NCBI RefSeq assembly: GCF_900113935.1
Contig: NZ_FORF01000018.1
Location: forward strand, 32,720-82,903
Direction: 5' to 3'
DNA from: Aquamicrobium aerolatum DSM 21857
Lineage (GTDB): Bacteria; Pseudomonadota; Alphaproteobacteria; Rhizobiales; Rhizobiaceae
Length of the DNA stretch: 50,184 nt
Below the pieces are notes generated by a model that did not search any database, had not been told where the DNA came from, and worked only from the letters and a program-made list of their open reading frames with translations. Below, piece by piece: positions 22,794 to 31,494 of this stretch. The first letter of the stretch is position 1; the number at the start of each line of letters is the position of its first letter. The position numbers and the translations under genes were made by a program.

Positions 22794-24896
22794 TTGGTGC
22801 ACCTAACCCATCGGTGCCTCTTTAAAGGCCACCGATACTTCGGCCAGATGCCGTTAACAGTTGAAAGAATGATCGTAGTTAAGGTGTCAATTACAAAGCA
22901 GTCAGCGGCGTGTGGGAACCGGCAGCCCAGTTCGCTTTTCCGGCACTTCCGGGGAGCAAGTTGGGTACCGGACAGGTTGTCGTCCATACTGATCTGTAGC
23001 GTATCTAGTCTGGTTATCGGTGCGTTACTGGTTCCGGCTGCGGCCGAAGAGGTGCAGCCTGTCGGGATTCCTCTCAAGCACGTCCCATCGGATGACGACG
23101 AGACGGATTTCGATTCTCTTGGCATCATGATCGGCATTAACGGCGCCAGGCCGCGGCTATACCAATTCGACACGGGTTCCGACATGTTCATCGGCCAGTT
23201 CGATGAGACGGTATCCGGCGTACAGCCGGTACCCGGCAGTAAACCCGGTCTGTATGGCTATGGTGACGGCACCTATGGCTACTGGATGCAGGAAATCCAG
23301 TTCCAGACCATGGCCTATTACCATCCTGACGATCCAAGCGAACCAATCGCAACAATGCCGGGCAAACACATCGCCGGGCGCATCATCGATTGGGCCTACA
23401 GCAAAAAGCATGACAGCTTTAAAGACTACCACACCTCTGACAAGCCGATCGGCAACCATGACGGTGTCGCATACTATGCCGATCTTGACGTGCGCGCGCG
23501 CATGAAGAAGGGCGAGCCCAGTGATCATCCGCCCTTCTATGGCACCTTTGGGGCGGGCGACTATTCTCAAGACAAAACCTACATGGCCTCTCCCGGGACA
23601 CAGACCAAGTCAGGCTATGTCGTGGCTGCCAACTCGAATATAGGAAATAACAATACCCCCGGCTGTGCACCCTGTCTTTCTTTGCATCTTACCCCTCAGC
23701 TTCGTGCGCAATTCACTGCTGTCATGCCGTGGGGCAAGTTGGATTATGACTATTCGTTGCGGCAGTTTCCGAGTTCAAACGCAAACGCTTCCAATATGCA
23801 TGACGGAAACTACAGCTACACGATCTCAGTGCCGGTCGGGAAGAAGAAACGGGCCGTCGATTTTCGTGGCCCAATCCTGTTCGATACCGGCACCGCAGAG
23901 TTCATCCTCGTGGATGCGGACACGACACTCACCAAATTCCGGGCCAAGGGCTACAAGCTTGCAGAATACGACCAAGACAGTGTTGATATCAAGTTTTATG
24001 GCTTTGAAGATACGCTGAATGATCTTGAATATGATGATGTCATCATTGGGCGACTTGCAGATGAGGCTAGCGGAAATACCGTAACGATTGGCCTTCCATT
24101 CTTCCAAGAAAATTCCGTAATGTACGACCTTGAAAAGAAGGTTACGGCCTATTCTCCCTATTTCGTCACCACTGCTGATTATTCGACGGACGCGAAGGCG
24201 AATACGCTGCATCTTAGCGAAGTGAGTGAAGACATCGGCAGCTCTGGCTGGGTGGGATTGGCCGGAATATTATCCGGCAAAGGCGATTTCAAGATCAAGA
24301 AAGACGCCAATGTACGTATGACTGGCGCAAACTCCTACATTGGAGCGACACATATCGCAGACGGTGCCCATCTGCATCTGGCGGGGCCGGGCAGCATCGA
24401 ACATTCTGCACGCATCCTCAACGAGGGGACTTTCAACATAGAGCAGAAGGGCGCTCACATCGCGCAATGGGGGGTCGACAAAGCCTACGAAGATGCCGTT
24501 ATTTGCGACATCTCGGGCAGTGGCGATATTATTCTGGGCGCAAACCGACTGATCGTCACGGCTGCGACCGGATCAATAAGTGGCTCGATCACCGACTATG
24601 ACGACAATTACAAAAATCTTGGCGGCGGATTGGTGCTTGTTGGTGGCCAACTGACCATCGAAGGTGACAATGATTTTTCTGGCCTGACGGAAGTCGCAAG
24701 CGGCGCTGAAATGCATGTTACCGGTCAGCTTACCGGCGACGTGTCTGTTTATGGCAAGCTCATCGTGGATGGACAGGTATTCGGCACGGTGAAGGTCAAC
24801 GATGGCGGCACGCTTTCTGGCACGGGTACAGTTGGGGCTGTGAATGTTCAGCCCGGCGGTACGGCTGCCCGCATGAAAACAACGGTGGTGGATTGA
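22794..24896 (+). CDS. Pepsin-like aspartic peptidase joined to autotransporter-type passenger repeats
   Basis: 700 aa. An unusually long N-terminus is followed by a hydrophobic export segment at residues 64-83 (SSILICSVSSLVIGALLVPA). Two catalytic-type motifs are present: RLYQFDTGSDMFIG (DTG at 126-128) and GPILFDTGTAEFILVD (DTG at 364-366). IGLPFFQENSVMYDLEKKVT resembles the closing strand of pepsin-family lobes. Residues about 490-690 are passenger beta-helix repeats (FKIKKDANVRMTGANSYIGA, GGTLSGTGTVGAVNVQPGG). The protein then stops without the expected 250-residue beta-barrel. TTG 22794 or GTG 22797 is supported by GGAG 9 bp upstream; ATG 22869 is an alternative. It begins 6 bp after the PDZ gene. 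Confidence 0.75.
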   Translation: MVHLTHRCLFKGHRYFGQMPLTVERMIVVKVSITKQSAACGNRQPSSLFRHFRGASWVPDRLSSILICSVSSLVIGALLVPAAAEEVQPVGIPLKHVPSDDDETDFDSLGIMIGINGARPRLYQFDTGSDMFIGQFDETVSGVQPVPGSKPGLYGYGDGTYGYWMQEIQFQTMAYYHPDDPSEPIATMPGKHIAGRIIDWAYSKKHDSFKDYHTSDKPIGNHDGVAYYADLDVRARMKKGEPSDHPPFYGTFGAGDYSQDKTYMASPGTQTKSGYVVAANSNIGNNNTPGCAPCLSLHLTPQLRAQFTAVMPWGKLDYDYSLRQFPSSNANASNMHDGNYSYTISVPVGKKKRAVDFRGPILFDTGTAEFILVDADTTLTKFRAKGYKLAEYDQDSVDIKFYGFEDTLNDLEYDDVIIGRLADEASGNTVTIGLPFFQENSVMYDLEKKVTAYSPYFVTTADYSTDAKANTLHLSEVSEDIGSSGWVGLAGILSGKGDFKIKKDANVRMTGANSYIGATHIADGAHLHLAGPGSIEHSARILNEGTFNIEQKGAHIAQWGVDKAYEDAVICDISGSGDIILGANRLIVTAATGSISGSITDYDDNYKNLGGGLVLVGGQLTIEGDNDFSGLTEVASGAEMHVTGQLTGDVSVYGKLIVDGQVFGTVKVNDGGTLSGTGTVGAVNVQPGGTAARMKTTVVD

Positions 24897-24899
24897 GCG

Positions 24900-25986
24900 A
24901 TGCGCAGTCCCAGACACAAATCCGCCATGGCGACTGGTACGAAAGAGCTGGCGCGGCTGGCTACGTGTGCGATGTTGTCGGCCATTTCTCCGGCCCATGC
25001 CAATGATACAACGGCAACGCTCAGCGCTGGTGGCCTTGAACTGACCGTCAGCACAGATATCGCGATGGAGAAAGAGGAGCTTTATCTCTCCACGAAGGAT
25101 GTGCGGGTCAGCTCTCTGTGTCGCAATATGAGCAAGGCGGATATCCAGACGCGCGTTGCGTTCCCGATGCCCGAAGGGCCGTTCGGCCCCATCGACAATG
25201 TCGTTCTGCCACAACCCGACAAGGACAATTTCGTCGGTTTCACTGTAAAGGTCGATGGTGGACAGATCAGGCCGGAACTTCATATCCGAGCTTTGAGTGC
25301 CCCTGTCGATGGTGATGCCCAAAAGCCTGCTTTCCCGCCAGACACGGATATGACGGAGGCGGTTCACAGGGCAGGTCTGCCGATCAATGCCGGGCTGGAG
25401 AGCTGGAAAGCTCAGCTTTCTGCAATGTCGGACGATGATCGCAAGGCACTCGTCAACGAAGGGCTGCTCTATGACGGCGATGGAGATGCTTCGCCCGATG
25501 GGTTGTCGCCACAATGGTCAATGCGCGAAACCTATCATTGGCACCAGACATTCCCGGCAGACAAAGCCGTGAAGGTGGAGCACCACTACAAGCCGGTTTC
25601 GGGTATGTCGTTTTTTTGCTGGAGATGCGTCTGACATGGACGCCATTAGCGCGACATTCAGCAAAAACTATTGTCTCGATCAGAGCGGGTTGGCGGGCAT
25701 ACGCCGCCTGATCAACAACGCTCGCTCCGCGTCTGCTGCGGGTAAGGATACTGCCTATGTCTTTGCCACAGAAACCGAGTATGTGCTGCGTACCGGGGCC
25801 AACTGGAAAGGCCCGATCGGCGATTTCCGCATGACGATCGATAAGCTCTTTCCTGATGCGGTACTGCCAACCTGCGTTGAGGGCATCGTCAAGACTGGTC
25901 CGACCACCTTCACTGCCGAGCGCAAGCATTTCACCCCGGAGCATGACGTGCGCTTTGTGGTCTTCCGGTTCGGAGAACCGGGTTGA
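24900..25986 (+). pseudogene. DUF4424-like exported protein, frameshifted
   Basis: A first frame (24900-25634) has a signal peptide (LARLATCAMLSAISPAHA-N) and LSAGGLELTVSTDIAMEKEE, LYLSTKDVRVSSLC and FPMPEGPFGPIDN. The end of the family continues in the +1 frame at about 25618-25986 (DAISATFSKNYCLDQSGLAG, WKGPIGDFRMTIDK, CVEGIVKTGPTTFTAERKHF). The switch lies in a run of seven T (25611-25617). Six T would join the two frames into a protein of about 361 aa, the usual shape for this family, whose function is unknown. Mutation, sequencing error or slippage are all possible. Confidence 0.75.
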
Positions 25987-27872
25987 TTGCTGATTTGCAG
26001 CGATACTACAGGCGAAACTGGCTAACCGCGTTCACGGCCCTTCTCGTGCTGGTTGCAGCCTCGGCGGCGGCGCGAGCGCAATCGCTGCCGGCGGGCGATT
26101 ACTACATCGTAGCGAAGCACTCCCACAAAGCGCTGACCGCTTTCGAGTATGACGATGGCGAGACCTATCTCGGACAATCGGTGCGCAGCGACGAAATGGA
26201 CGATGCGCAGGTCTGGACCGTCGCTCCGGCCGGCGGCAAATCCGATGCGAACAGTTACACGATTCATTCCCGCAAATATGGCACAGCCCTCTCGGTTGGA
26301 GAGGAGAACGATTATGGTGACACCAGCGCTGCACTGTCCAAAGAGCGCACCGCCAACGCTCCGGTCTGGCGGCTCAGAAAGCACCTTAATAGCTATGGGT
26401 TAGAGGCCGACAAAAGCGGGAGCGCGCTTAATGTGACCGGGGCCTCATTGGCAGACGATGCCTATATTATCGTCTATGAGGCCAGTACCAGTGATAACGG
26501 TCAGTGGCTCTTTTACCCGGCATGGGAACGCACAATCGCGAGCGATCCCATCTGGCATAGCTCCGAGATCAACAATGCCGACCGGCTCTACCGCCTTGTC
26601 GCCCTGCCTCCTGCCGGGCAGGAGGCAGACCGCATGCGGCGCATGAAGCTGATGGATTACCAGACCAGCGGCATGTATGTGCGCAAGGGCGACAAGATTT
26701 CGATGACCATCAGGGGGTTAACGGAGTCGCCTGACGGGCTAACCGTCATGGTCGGGCCGATGAACAGCTATGAGGGCGCCACAGACCAGAGCGAACCGCA
26801 ACTGGTTCACACTCATGAGGGCGTTAACAGCTTTACCGCTTCCCGAAACGGCATGGTCTATTTCCTCTATGTCGACAGCGGCTTCAACGAGGAAACTTTG
26901 CCGCCGATCGAGATAGAGATCAGCAGCGGCGGAGTCCCAACGCCTTTGTTCGTTGCGGGGCAGACCACGCCGGATGAGTGGCTGTCCATGATGTCGGAAT
27001 ATAGCAGCTCCCCCTATGTCGAACTGATGAACGACAAGGTGCTGATTACGGTCACGCGGAAGGTATTCCAGAACGCAAAGCTTACCGACCCGGGCAGGAT
27101 TCTTGATCTTCTTAACAGTCTTTTGAGCTGGTACGATGATCTCTCCGGGCTGGATGACTCATCGCCTCTGCACGCGGTTTCTCCACTCAGAATGCACTAT
27201 TTGCAGGACCTCGTTTCTTCAGCAAAGGCGTTGGACGGCATCTACATGTATGCCGCCGATTATTTTGTCGGCATGCCGGGCGAGAATGTGGGCGATCTGC
27301 TCGTGCTGGATAAGCTGCGTCATGCCTGGTCGATCTGGCATGAAACCGGTCATAAATATCAGCAGAACGACTGGACCTGGAGCGAGGTAGTTGAAACCAC
27401 CGTCAATCTCTACTCTCTCGAAGCACAAGCCCGGCAGGGCTTACCCTCGCGGCTGAAGTCACGCGATGAGGAGACCGGCAAGACACCGCTTGATCTGGCC
27501 AAGCATTTTCTCGATCGCAAGAAACGCGATTTCACCGATTCGAAACAGATGCGCCTTGAGCCCAACAGCGACAACGAATACTGGGTGCGCCTAGTGATGT
27601 TCAGCCAGCTACGTCAGGTATTCGGAGACAATTTCTACCCGGCATTGCATCGTTATTATCGAGAGAACCCCCTTGGCTTTGAAGAACAGGATGATCAGGA
27701 CGCCCAGATTCAGGCGTTTGTGATCGCCACCAGCACCATTGCTGGACAGAATCTCACCCGTTTCTTTGCAGACTGGGGTGTGAGGCTGACTGATGATACG
27801 CGTCAGGCTCTTGCCGATCTTGATCTGCCGCCAGCTGCGGCCGAACTATCCCGAACAGGTCTTGGCAAATGA
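25983..27872 (+). CDS. M60/enhancin-like metallopeptidase with N-terminal ricin-type domain
   Basis: 629 aa, exported (NWLTAFTALLVLVAASAAAR to AQ). Residues about 36-175 look like a ricin-B-type lectin domain (GDYYIVAKHSHKALTAFEYD, YTIHSRKYGTALSVG). The peptidase part follows with the zinc site IWHETGHKYQQNDWTWSEVV: His453, Glu454, His457 and a downstream Glu. This is the gluzincin pattern of the M60 family, whose characterised members cleave mucin-type glycoproteins. The start is TTG, overlapping the TGA of the DUF4424 frame (TTGA), so translation is coupled. The likely role is secreted or surface cleavage of glycosylated host or environmental protein (inferred). Confidence 0.82.
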   Translation: MIADLQRYYRRNWLTAFTALLVLVAASAAARAQSLPAGDYYIVAKHSHKALTAFEYDDGETYLGQSVRSDEMDDAQVWTVAPAGGKSDANSYTIHSRKYGTALSVGEENDYGDTSAALSKERTANAPVWRLRKHLNSYGLEADKSGSALNVTGASLADDAYIIVYEASTSDNGQWLFYPAWERTIASDPIWHSSEINNADRLYRLVALPPAGQEADRMRRMKLMDYQTSGMYVRKGDKISMTIRGLTESPDGLTVMVGPMNSYEGATDQSEPQLVHTHEGVNSFTASRNGMVYFLYVDSGFNEETLPPIEIEISSGGVPTPLFVAGQTTPDEWLSMMSEYSSSPYVELMNDKVLITVTRKVFQNAKLTDPGRILDLLNSLLSWYDDLSGLDDSSPLHAVSPLRMHYLQDLVSSAKALDGIYMYAADYFVGMPGENVGDLLVLDKLRHAWSIWHETGHKYQQNDWTWSEVVETTVNLYSLEAQARQGLPSRLKSRDEETGKTPLDLAKHFLDRKKRDFTDSKQMRLEPNSDNEYWVRLVMFSQLRQVFGDNFYPALHRYYRENPLGFEEQDDQDAQIQAFVIATSTIAGQNLTRFFADWGVRLTDDTRQALADLDLPPAAAELSRTGLGK

Positions 27873-27938
27873 AGCCGAGCACACGATGCTGGCTCCGACT
27901 GTGAAGAGCGTTCTCAAAAGGTATTCGTTAAAAGACTG

Positions 27939-29045
27939 ATGACTTATCACCCCTTCCTGTCTGTTCTCCGGATTTCTCTTCTGCTCGCGTTGCTCGGCTG
28001 CAATCCAGCATCAGCCCAGCAAGCCATGGTTTCGGAGCCGAATAATGAAAGAATGGCGAGTGTCGGCGTCTATGTGCATCCGCCCTTTGTGACAAAATCC
28101 GGCGACAGTTATGGCGGCATGGCAATCGACCTGTGGGAACTGGCAGCGGGACAACTTGGGATTGCCAGCAGGTACGTCGAATATGAAAACGTCGGCGAGT
28201 TGGTCGATGCGACGGCCTCAGGGGCGATCGATACTGCCGTCACCAATATGACAGCTACCCGCGAGCGCGCTGAACGTATCGACCTCACACATCCGTGGTT
28301 CGACGCCGGACAACGCGTGATGGTGCGGCAAGACGGGGGCGGGGGTAATGGCAATCTGTTGCGGGGCCTGAGCGAATCGGGCCATCTTCGCGCCTATGCG
28401 TGGATCGCGCTCGTCATCATTCTTGCGACCATTCTGATTACGCTGTTCGACCGCAAGTTTGACCGCGACTTTCCGAAGCGCTGGCGCGATGGCGTCGCCG
28501 AAAGCTTCTACACCGTCATGTCTGTAGTCACATCGGGTAAATCTCCGACGCGCAAAAACCTGTTTGGTTGGATGGGGCGGATATGGCAGGGCTTATGGCT
28601 TATCTGCGGCATCGCGGTGCTTGCCTATATCACCTCCTCGGTAACCAGCGTGATGACCACCCTGTCGCTGACGAACCAGATCAATTCAGTAGCCGATCTT
28701 CCCGGTCGTATCGTGGGTGTGCAGCCAGGTAGCGTTTCGGAAGATTATGCGCGACAGGCTGGTCTCAATACGCGCCCATTCCATCATATTGATGAGGCTG
28801 CGGATGCACTTGCAAACGGTCGGGTGGATGCTGTTTTGGGTGATGCCCCGGTGCTGGAATATTATGCGCACAGGAACCCGGCACGGGGGCTAACAGTGGT
28901 CGGGCCGATCTTCGCCCCTGACAAATATGCTTTCGGACTACCGCACGACAGCGAGCTTACACGCCCGCTGTCGATTGAGATCATCGGCCTGCATGAAAGC
29001 GGGCGGCTTGCGGAAATCAGGGCAGGCTATTTCGGCAACGAATAA
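27939..29045 (+). CDS. Ionotropic-glutamate-receptor-like channel (GluR0 type)
   Basis: 368 aa. After a signal-like N-terminus (ISLLLALLGCNPASAQQ) comes the first half of an SBP3-type ligand domain (VGVYVHPPFVTKSGDSYGGM, AIDTAVTNMTATRERAERID). A pore module interrupts it: TM helix AYAWIALVIILATILITLF, pore loop ESFYTVMSVVTSGKSPTRKN and TM helix LWLICGIAVLAYITSSVTS. The second half of the ligand domain follows (LPGRIVGVQPGSVSEDYARQ, ADALANGRVDAVLGDAP). This is the S1-pore-S2 layout of prokaryotic glutamate receptors. The filter reads TSGKSP instead of TVGYGD, so potassium selectivity is doubtful. Last plus-strand gene of the island, 66 bp after the metallopeptidase. Confidence 0.82.
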   Translation: MTYHPFLSVLRISLLLALLGCNPASAQQAMVSEPNNERMASVGVYVHPPFVTKSGDSYGGMAIDLWELAAGQLGIASRYVEYENVGELVDATASGAIDTAVTNMTATRERAERIDLTHPWFDAGQRVMVRQDGGGGNGNLLRGLSESGHLRAYAWIALVIILATILITLFDRKFDRDFPKRWRDGVAESFYTVMSVVTSGKSPTRKNLFGWMGRIWQGLWLICGIAVLAYITSSVTSVMTTLSLTNQINSVADLPGRIVGVQPGSVSEDYARQAGLNTRPFHHIDEAADALANGRVDAVLGDAPVLEYYAHRNPARGLTVVGPIFAPDKYAFGLPHDSELTRPLSIEIIGLHESGRLAEIRAGYFGNE

Positions 29046-29125
29046 GTTTGCTTTGCAGATAGTCTGGCTCGGTGTTTCAGAGCGGTTCGCAACGTAAAGC
29101 CGCTCCCACTCTTCCAGGAATGGCT

Positions 29126-29725
29126 CTAATTCAGAACGTTGAATAACACCGCGATCCAGACGACTTGCGCTGCAAGTACGCAGAAGGTGTAGACAGCGTC
29201 ATAACGCGGTGAGCGGAATACCAGTCCTCCGGTGGCTCCTGCGATCAGAAGCGCCTGCCTGAGCGGATAGGCGATGCCATAATGATGGTAATATTTTTCG
29301 CCCTTCACCAGTGTGTCGATCACATCGATAACGAAAAGCACCAGCAGCAGCGCATAGAACCAACCGCGCCTCTGATCAAAATAGTCCTGAAAACCCTGGT
29401 ACTCTCGAATCTCATCAGGAAATAACATGGCGGCCAGCATCACAAACACGATGGAATAGGAAATCAACAGGAAGTAGAGCGAGAAAGTCCAGACGCGGGT
29501 TTGCGACAGGGCGAACTCGAACCACCAAAAGTGAATGATAAACAGGAAGATGCAGATTACCCAGGCGAAGTGGACGGGGTAAATTTTTTCCTTGCCTGGA
29601 TGCTGGATGAAACGTGTTACACCACTCACTAGCCGGGCGACGCTCAGGCCCAGAATCATGCCGATGATGATGCGGATATGCACGAAGATTTCGTGGCTGG
29701 GCTGAGTTAAAGTTTCGGCATCCAT
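29126..29725 (-). CDS. Multi-pass membrane protein of unknown function
   Basis: 199 aa. At least five hydrophobic helices are visible: IRIIIGMILGLSVARLVSGV, FAWVICIFLFIIHFWWFEFA, FSLYFLLISYSIVFVMLAAM, WFYALLLVLFVIDVIDTL and YTFCVLAAQVVWIAVLFNV. I do not recognise the family. The start at 29725 is supported by AGGAAG 9 bp upstream; longer versions would extend into the OmpA remnant. It points toward the channel gene (convergent) and closes the exported/membrane island. Confidence 0.7.
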   Translation of the reverse strand: MDAETLTQPSHEIFVHIRIIIGMILGLSVARLVSGVTRFIQHPGKEKIYPVHFAWVICIFLFIIHFWWFEFALSQTRVWTFSLYFLLISYSIVFVMLAAMLFPDEIREYQGFQDYFDQRRGWFYALLLVLFVIDVIDTLVKGEKYYHHYGIAYPLRQALLIAGATGGLVFRSPRYDAVYTFCVLAAQVVWIAVLFNVLN

Positions 29726-29818
29726 TAGTAGTTGCTTCCTGTTATTGGCTCTGGCTACGGACCTGCGAACGCCTTGTCCGTCACTTCCCCGCGCATTCAG
29801 GGCAAACAACAAGCCATT

Positions 29819-30174
29819 TCAATCTCGGATGATAAATTCTACGCGCGGGTTCTTCTGTCGGCCTTCCGGATTGTCAGTTCTATCGGCTAAGTCCACACCT
29901 TCACCTTGCTCATGGTTGTAATACGGGACATCATCTGGCTGTCGGTCAGCTAGCGTTGGACAGAGATTGCCCGGCGGTCCCACAAGCTTTGATTATAATT
30001 GTCACTGCCTTTCGACTCTGTATTGCCGACGATCATCACTGATGGATCCGCCATCGCTCGCAACGCCTCCATCAGACCGGTTAAAACAGGGCGGGCCACT
30101 GCCGCCTCCGTTGAGCTGATTCGTCTAATGCGTTGGATCGCGACGTTTGTTGGAAGCGTTAAACACCAAGCTTA
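29819..30174 (-). pseudogene. Remnant of an OmpA-like peptidoglycan-binding protein
   Basis: The minus strand reads LTGLMEALRAMADPSVMIVG, NTESKGSDNYNQSLWDRRAISV, then a stop. In another frame it reads GVDLADRTDNPEGRQKNPRV followed by EFIIRD and a stop. Together these are the OmpA C-terminal domain (normally GHTDSxGS..YN..LS..RA..V and NxxPEGRxxNRRVEI) with a stop, a frame change and missing central residues. It lies between the end of trbI and the membrane protein gene. This accounts for most of the 375-bp gap. Confidence 0.65.
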
Positions 30175-30189
30175 TGACTGCCCATGACA

Positions 30190-31494
30190 CTAGCGAACTG
30201 CTTCCGGAAACACGATGTCCTGATCGACCAGGATATTGAACCGATAGCCCGCCCGGATTTTCAAAGTAGGCTGAACATTAAAATTGCGCGACATGGTCTG
30301 CTGCGACATCTGGCTGAAACCTTCAGCAAATGAACGCCTGGCGGCATCCTCGGCGCTGTTGGATGTTCCGAACGCATTGCGATCCTGCGGGATTATCATG
30401 TCGGTGCCGGCACCTATCAGGGCGACGAGGATGGCCGAGCCAAAGGTGCGAAGATAGTGGTTGTCGACCTTATCCCTGAACCCGCCATACCCTGCAGCAT
30501 CGGTTCCTGCCATACCGCCGAGCTGCAGCGTCGAACCGTTCGGGAAGATGATATCGGTCCAGATGACCAGCACGCGATTTTGTCCGAACGAGACATTGGA
30601 ATCATAGCGGCCGAACAATTTTGCGCCCTGCGGGATGATCAGATGTCGGCCGGTGGCGCTGTCATAGACGTTCTGGCTGACCTGAGCGCTGATGCGACCG
30701 GGAAGATCGGAATTGATGCCGGTTATGAGCGTTGCGGGAATGACCGAGCCACGCTTGAGCTCATAGGGCGACATCTGTGGCACGACCGGGTTCGACAAAT
30801 AGCCAAGCTCCGCGATGTCCTGATTGAAGAAGCGTTCTTTTCCTGCCTGCCCGTTCGGGTCACCGTTGGGGCCGGTGAGTCCACCTTGCATGGCCGCGGC
30901 GTAGAGATCGAGTGCGTTTGGGGGCCGTCCAGACGGGTCAACCGGGGTGGTTCCAACCGATGCCTCGGCGGAAGGTTCCCGGTTGAGGTCATTGATGCTA
31001 ACCGCAATAGGTGAATCATAGGCGGCATCGTTGGCTTGTAGCCGCGCCATTCGTTGCCGGTGCTGCTCACGAACAAATTGCTCGCGCTGTTCCCGCTCAA
31101 GCCGTGCACGCCAAACCTCTTCGGGCTCGAGCTGTGACGTGGCAGGCTGCGGGGTGGCTTGAGGTGCGGCCTCTGCTGCCGGGAAAGGATTGGTAGCAGT
31201 CTCTGCCGCCGTGGGTGGTCGTGGCTGGAATTGCGGTTGCGCCGGCTCACCGATGATGCCGTCGGGAACGCCGCGGGTGAGCTGGTCGGCATAGGTTGAA
31301 GCCGATTGCGATCTGGCCGCACCAGCACCGCCATCGTCGCGAAACCGCAACCCGCGCGATGTCAGCCCATAGAAGATAACGGCAAGGAAAATCACCACCA
31401 GAACAATGGCGCCGATAATCGGCAGCCGGTTGAGACGGCGGATTTTCGGGGTTGATGCGGTGTCAGTGCCGCCAAGCTTCAAAGACTGCGTCAT
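30190..31494 (-). CDS. trbI: Conjugal transfer protein TrbI (VirB10-like)
   Basis: 434 aa. A cytoplasmic tail, one TM helix (LPIIGAIVLVVIFLAVIFYG, residues 24-43), a Pro/Gln-rich periplasmic linker (PQPATSQLEPEEVWRARLER) and a TrbI/VirB10 domain from about residue 225 (GSVIPATLITGINSDLPGRI, HLIIPQGAKLFGRYDSNVSF). It bridges the two membranes in the type IV secretion core. It overlaps trbH by 4 bp and is the last gene of the trb operon. The length is normal for the plasmid trb class. Confidence 0.93.
   Translation of the reverse strand: MTQSLKLGGTDTASTPKIRRLNRLPIIGAIVLVVIFLAVIFYGLTSRGLRFRDDGGAGAARSQSASTYADQLTRGVPDGIIGEPAQPQFQPRPPTAAETATNPFPAAEAAPQATPQPATSQLEPEEVWRARLEREQREQFVREQHRQRMARLQANDAAYDSPIAVSINDLNREPSAEASVGTTPVDPSGRPPNALDLYAAAMQGGLTGPNGDPNGQAGKERFFNQDIAELGYLSNPVVPQMSPYELKRGSVIPATLITGINSDLPGRISAQVSQNVYDSATGRHLIIPQGAKLFGRYDSNVSFGQNRVLVIWTDIIFPNGSTLQLGGMAGTDAAGYGGFRDKVDNHYLRTFGSAILVALIGAGTDMIIPQDRNAFGTSNSAEDAARRSFAEGFSQMSQQTMSRNFNVQPTLKIRAGYRFNILVDQDIVFPEAVR

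Noticed and set aside
21813..22802. Long minus-strand frame rich in Ile and Val opposite the PDZ/Asp protein
   Set aside because: It is the complement of GAT/GAC repeats (ATC/GTC codons), a compositional shadow of the Asp tail.
24573..25514. 313-aa minus-strand frame across the end of the peptidase gene and the DUF4424 gene
   Set aside because: It crosses two real plus-strand genes and has no start site or domain signal.
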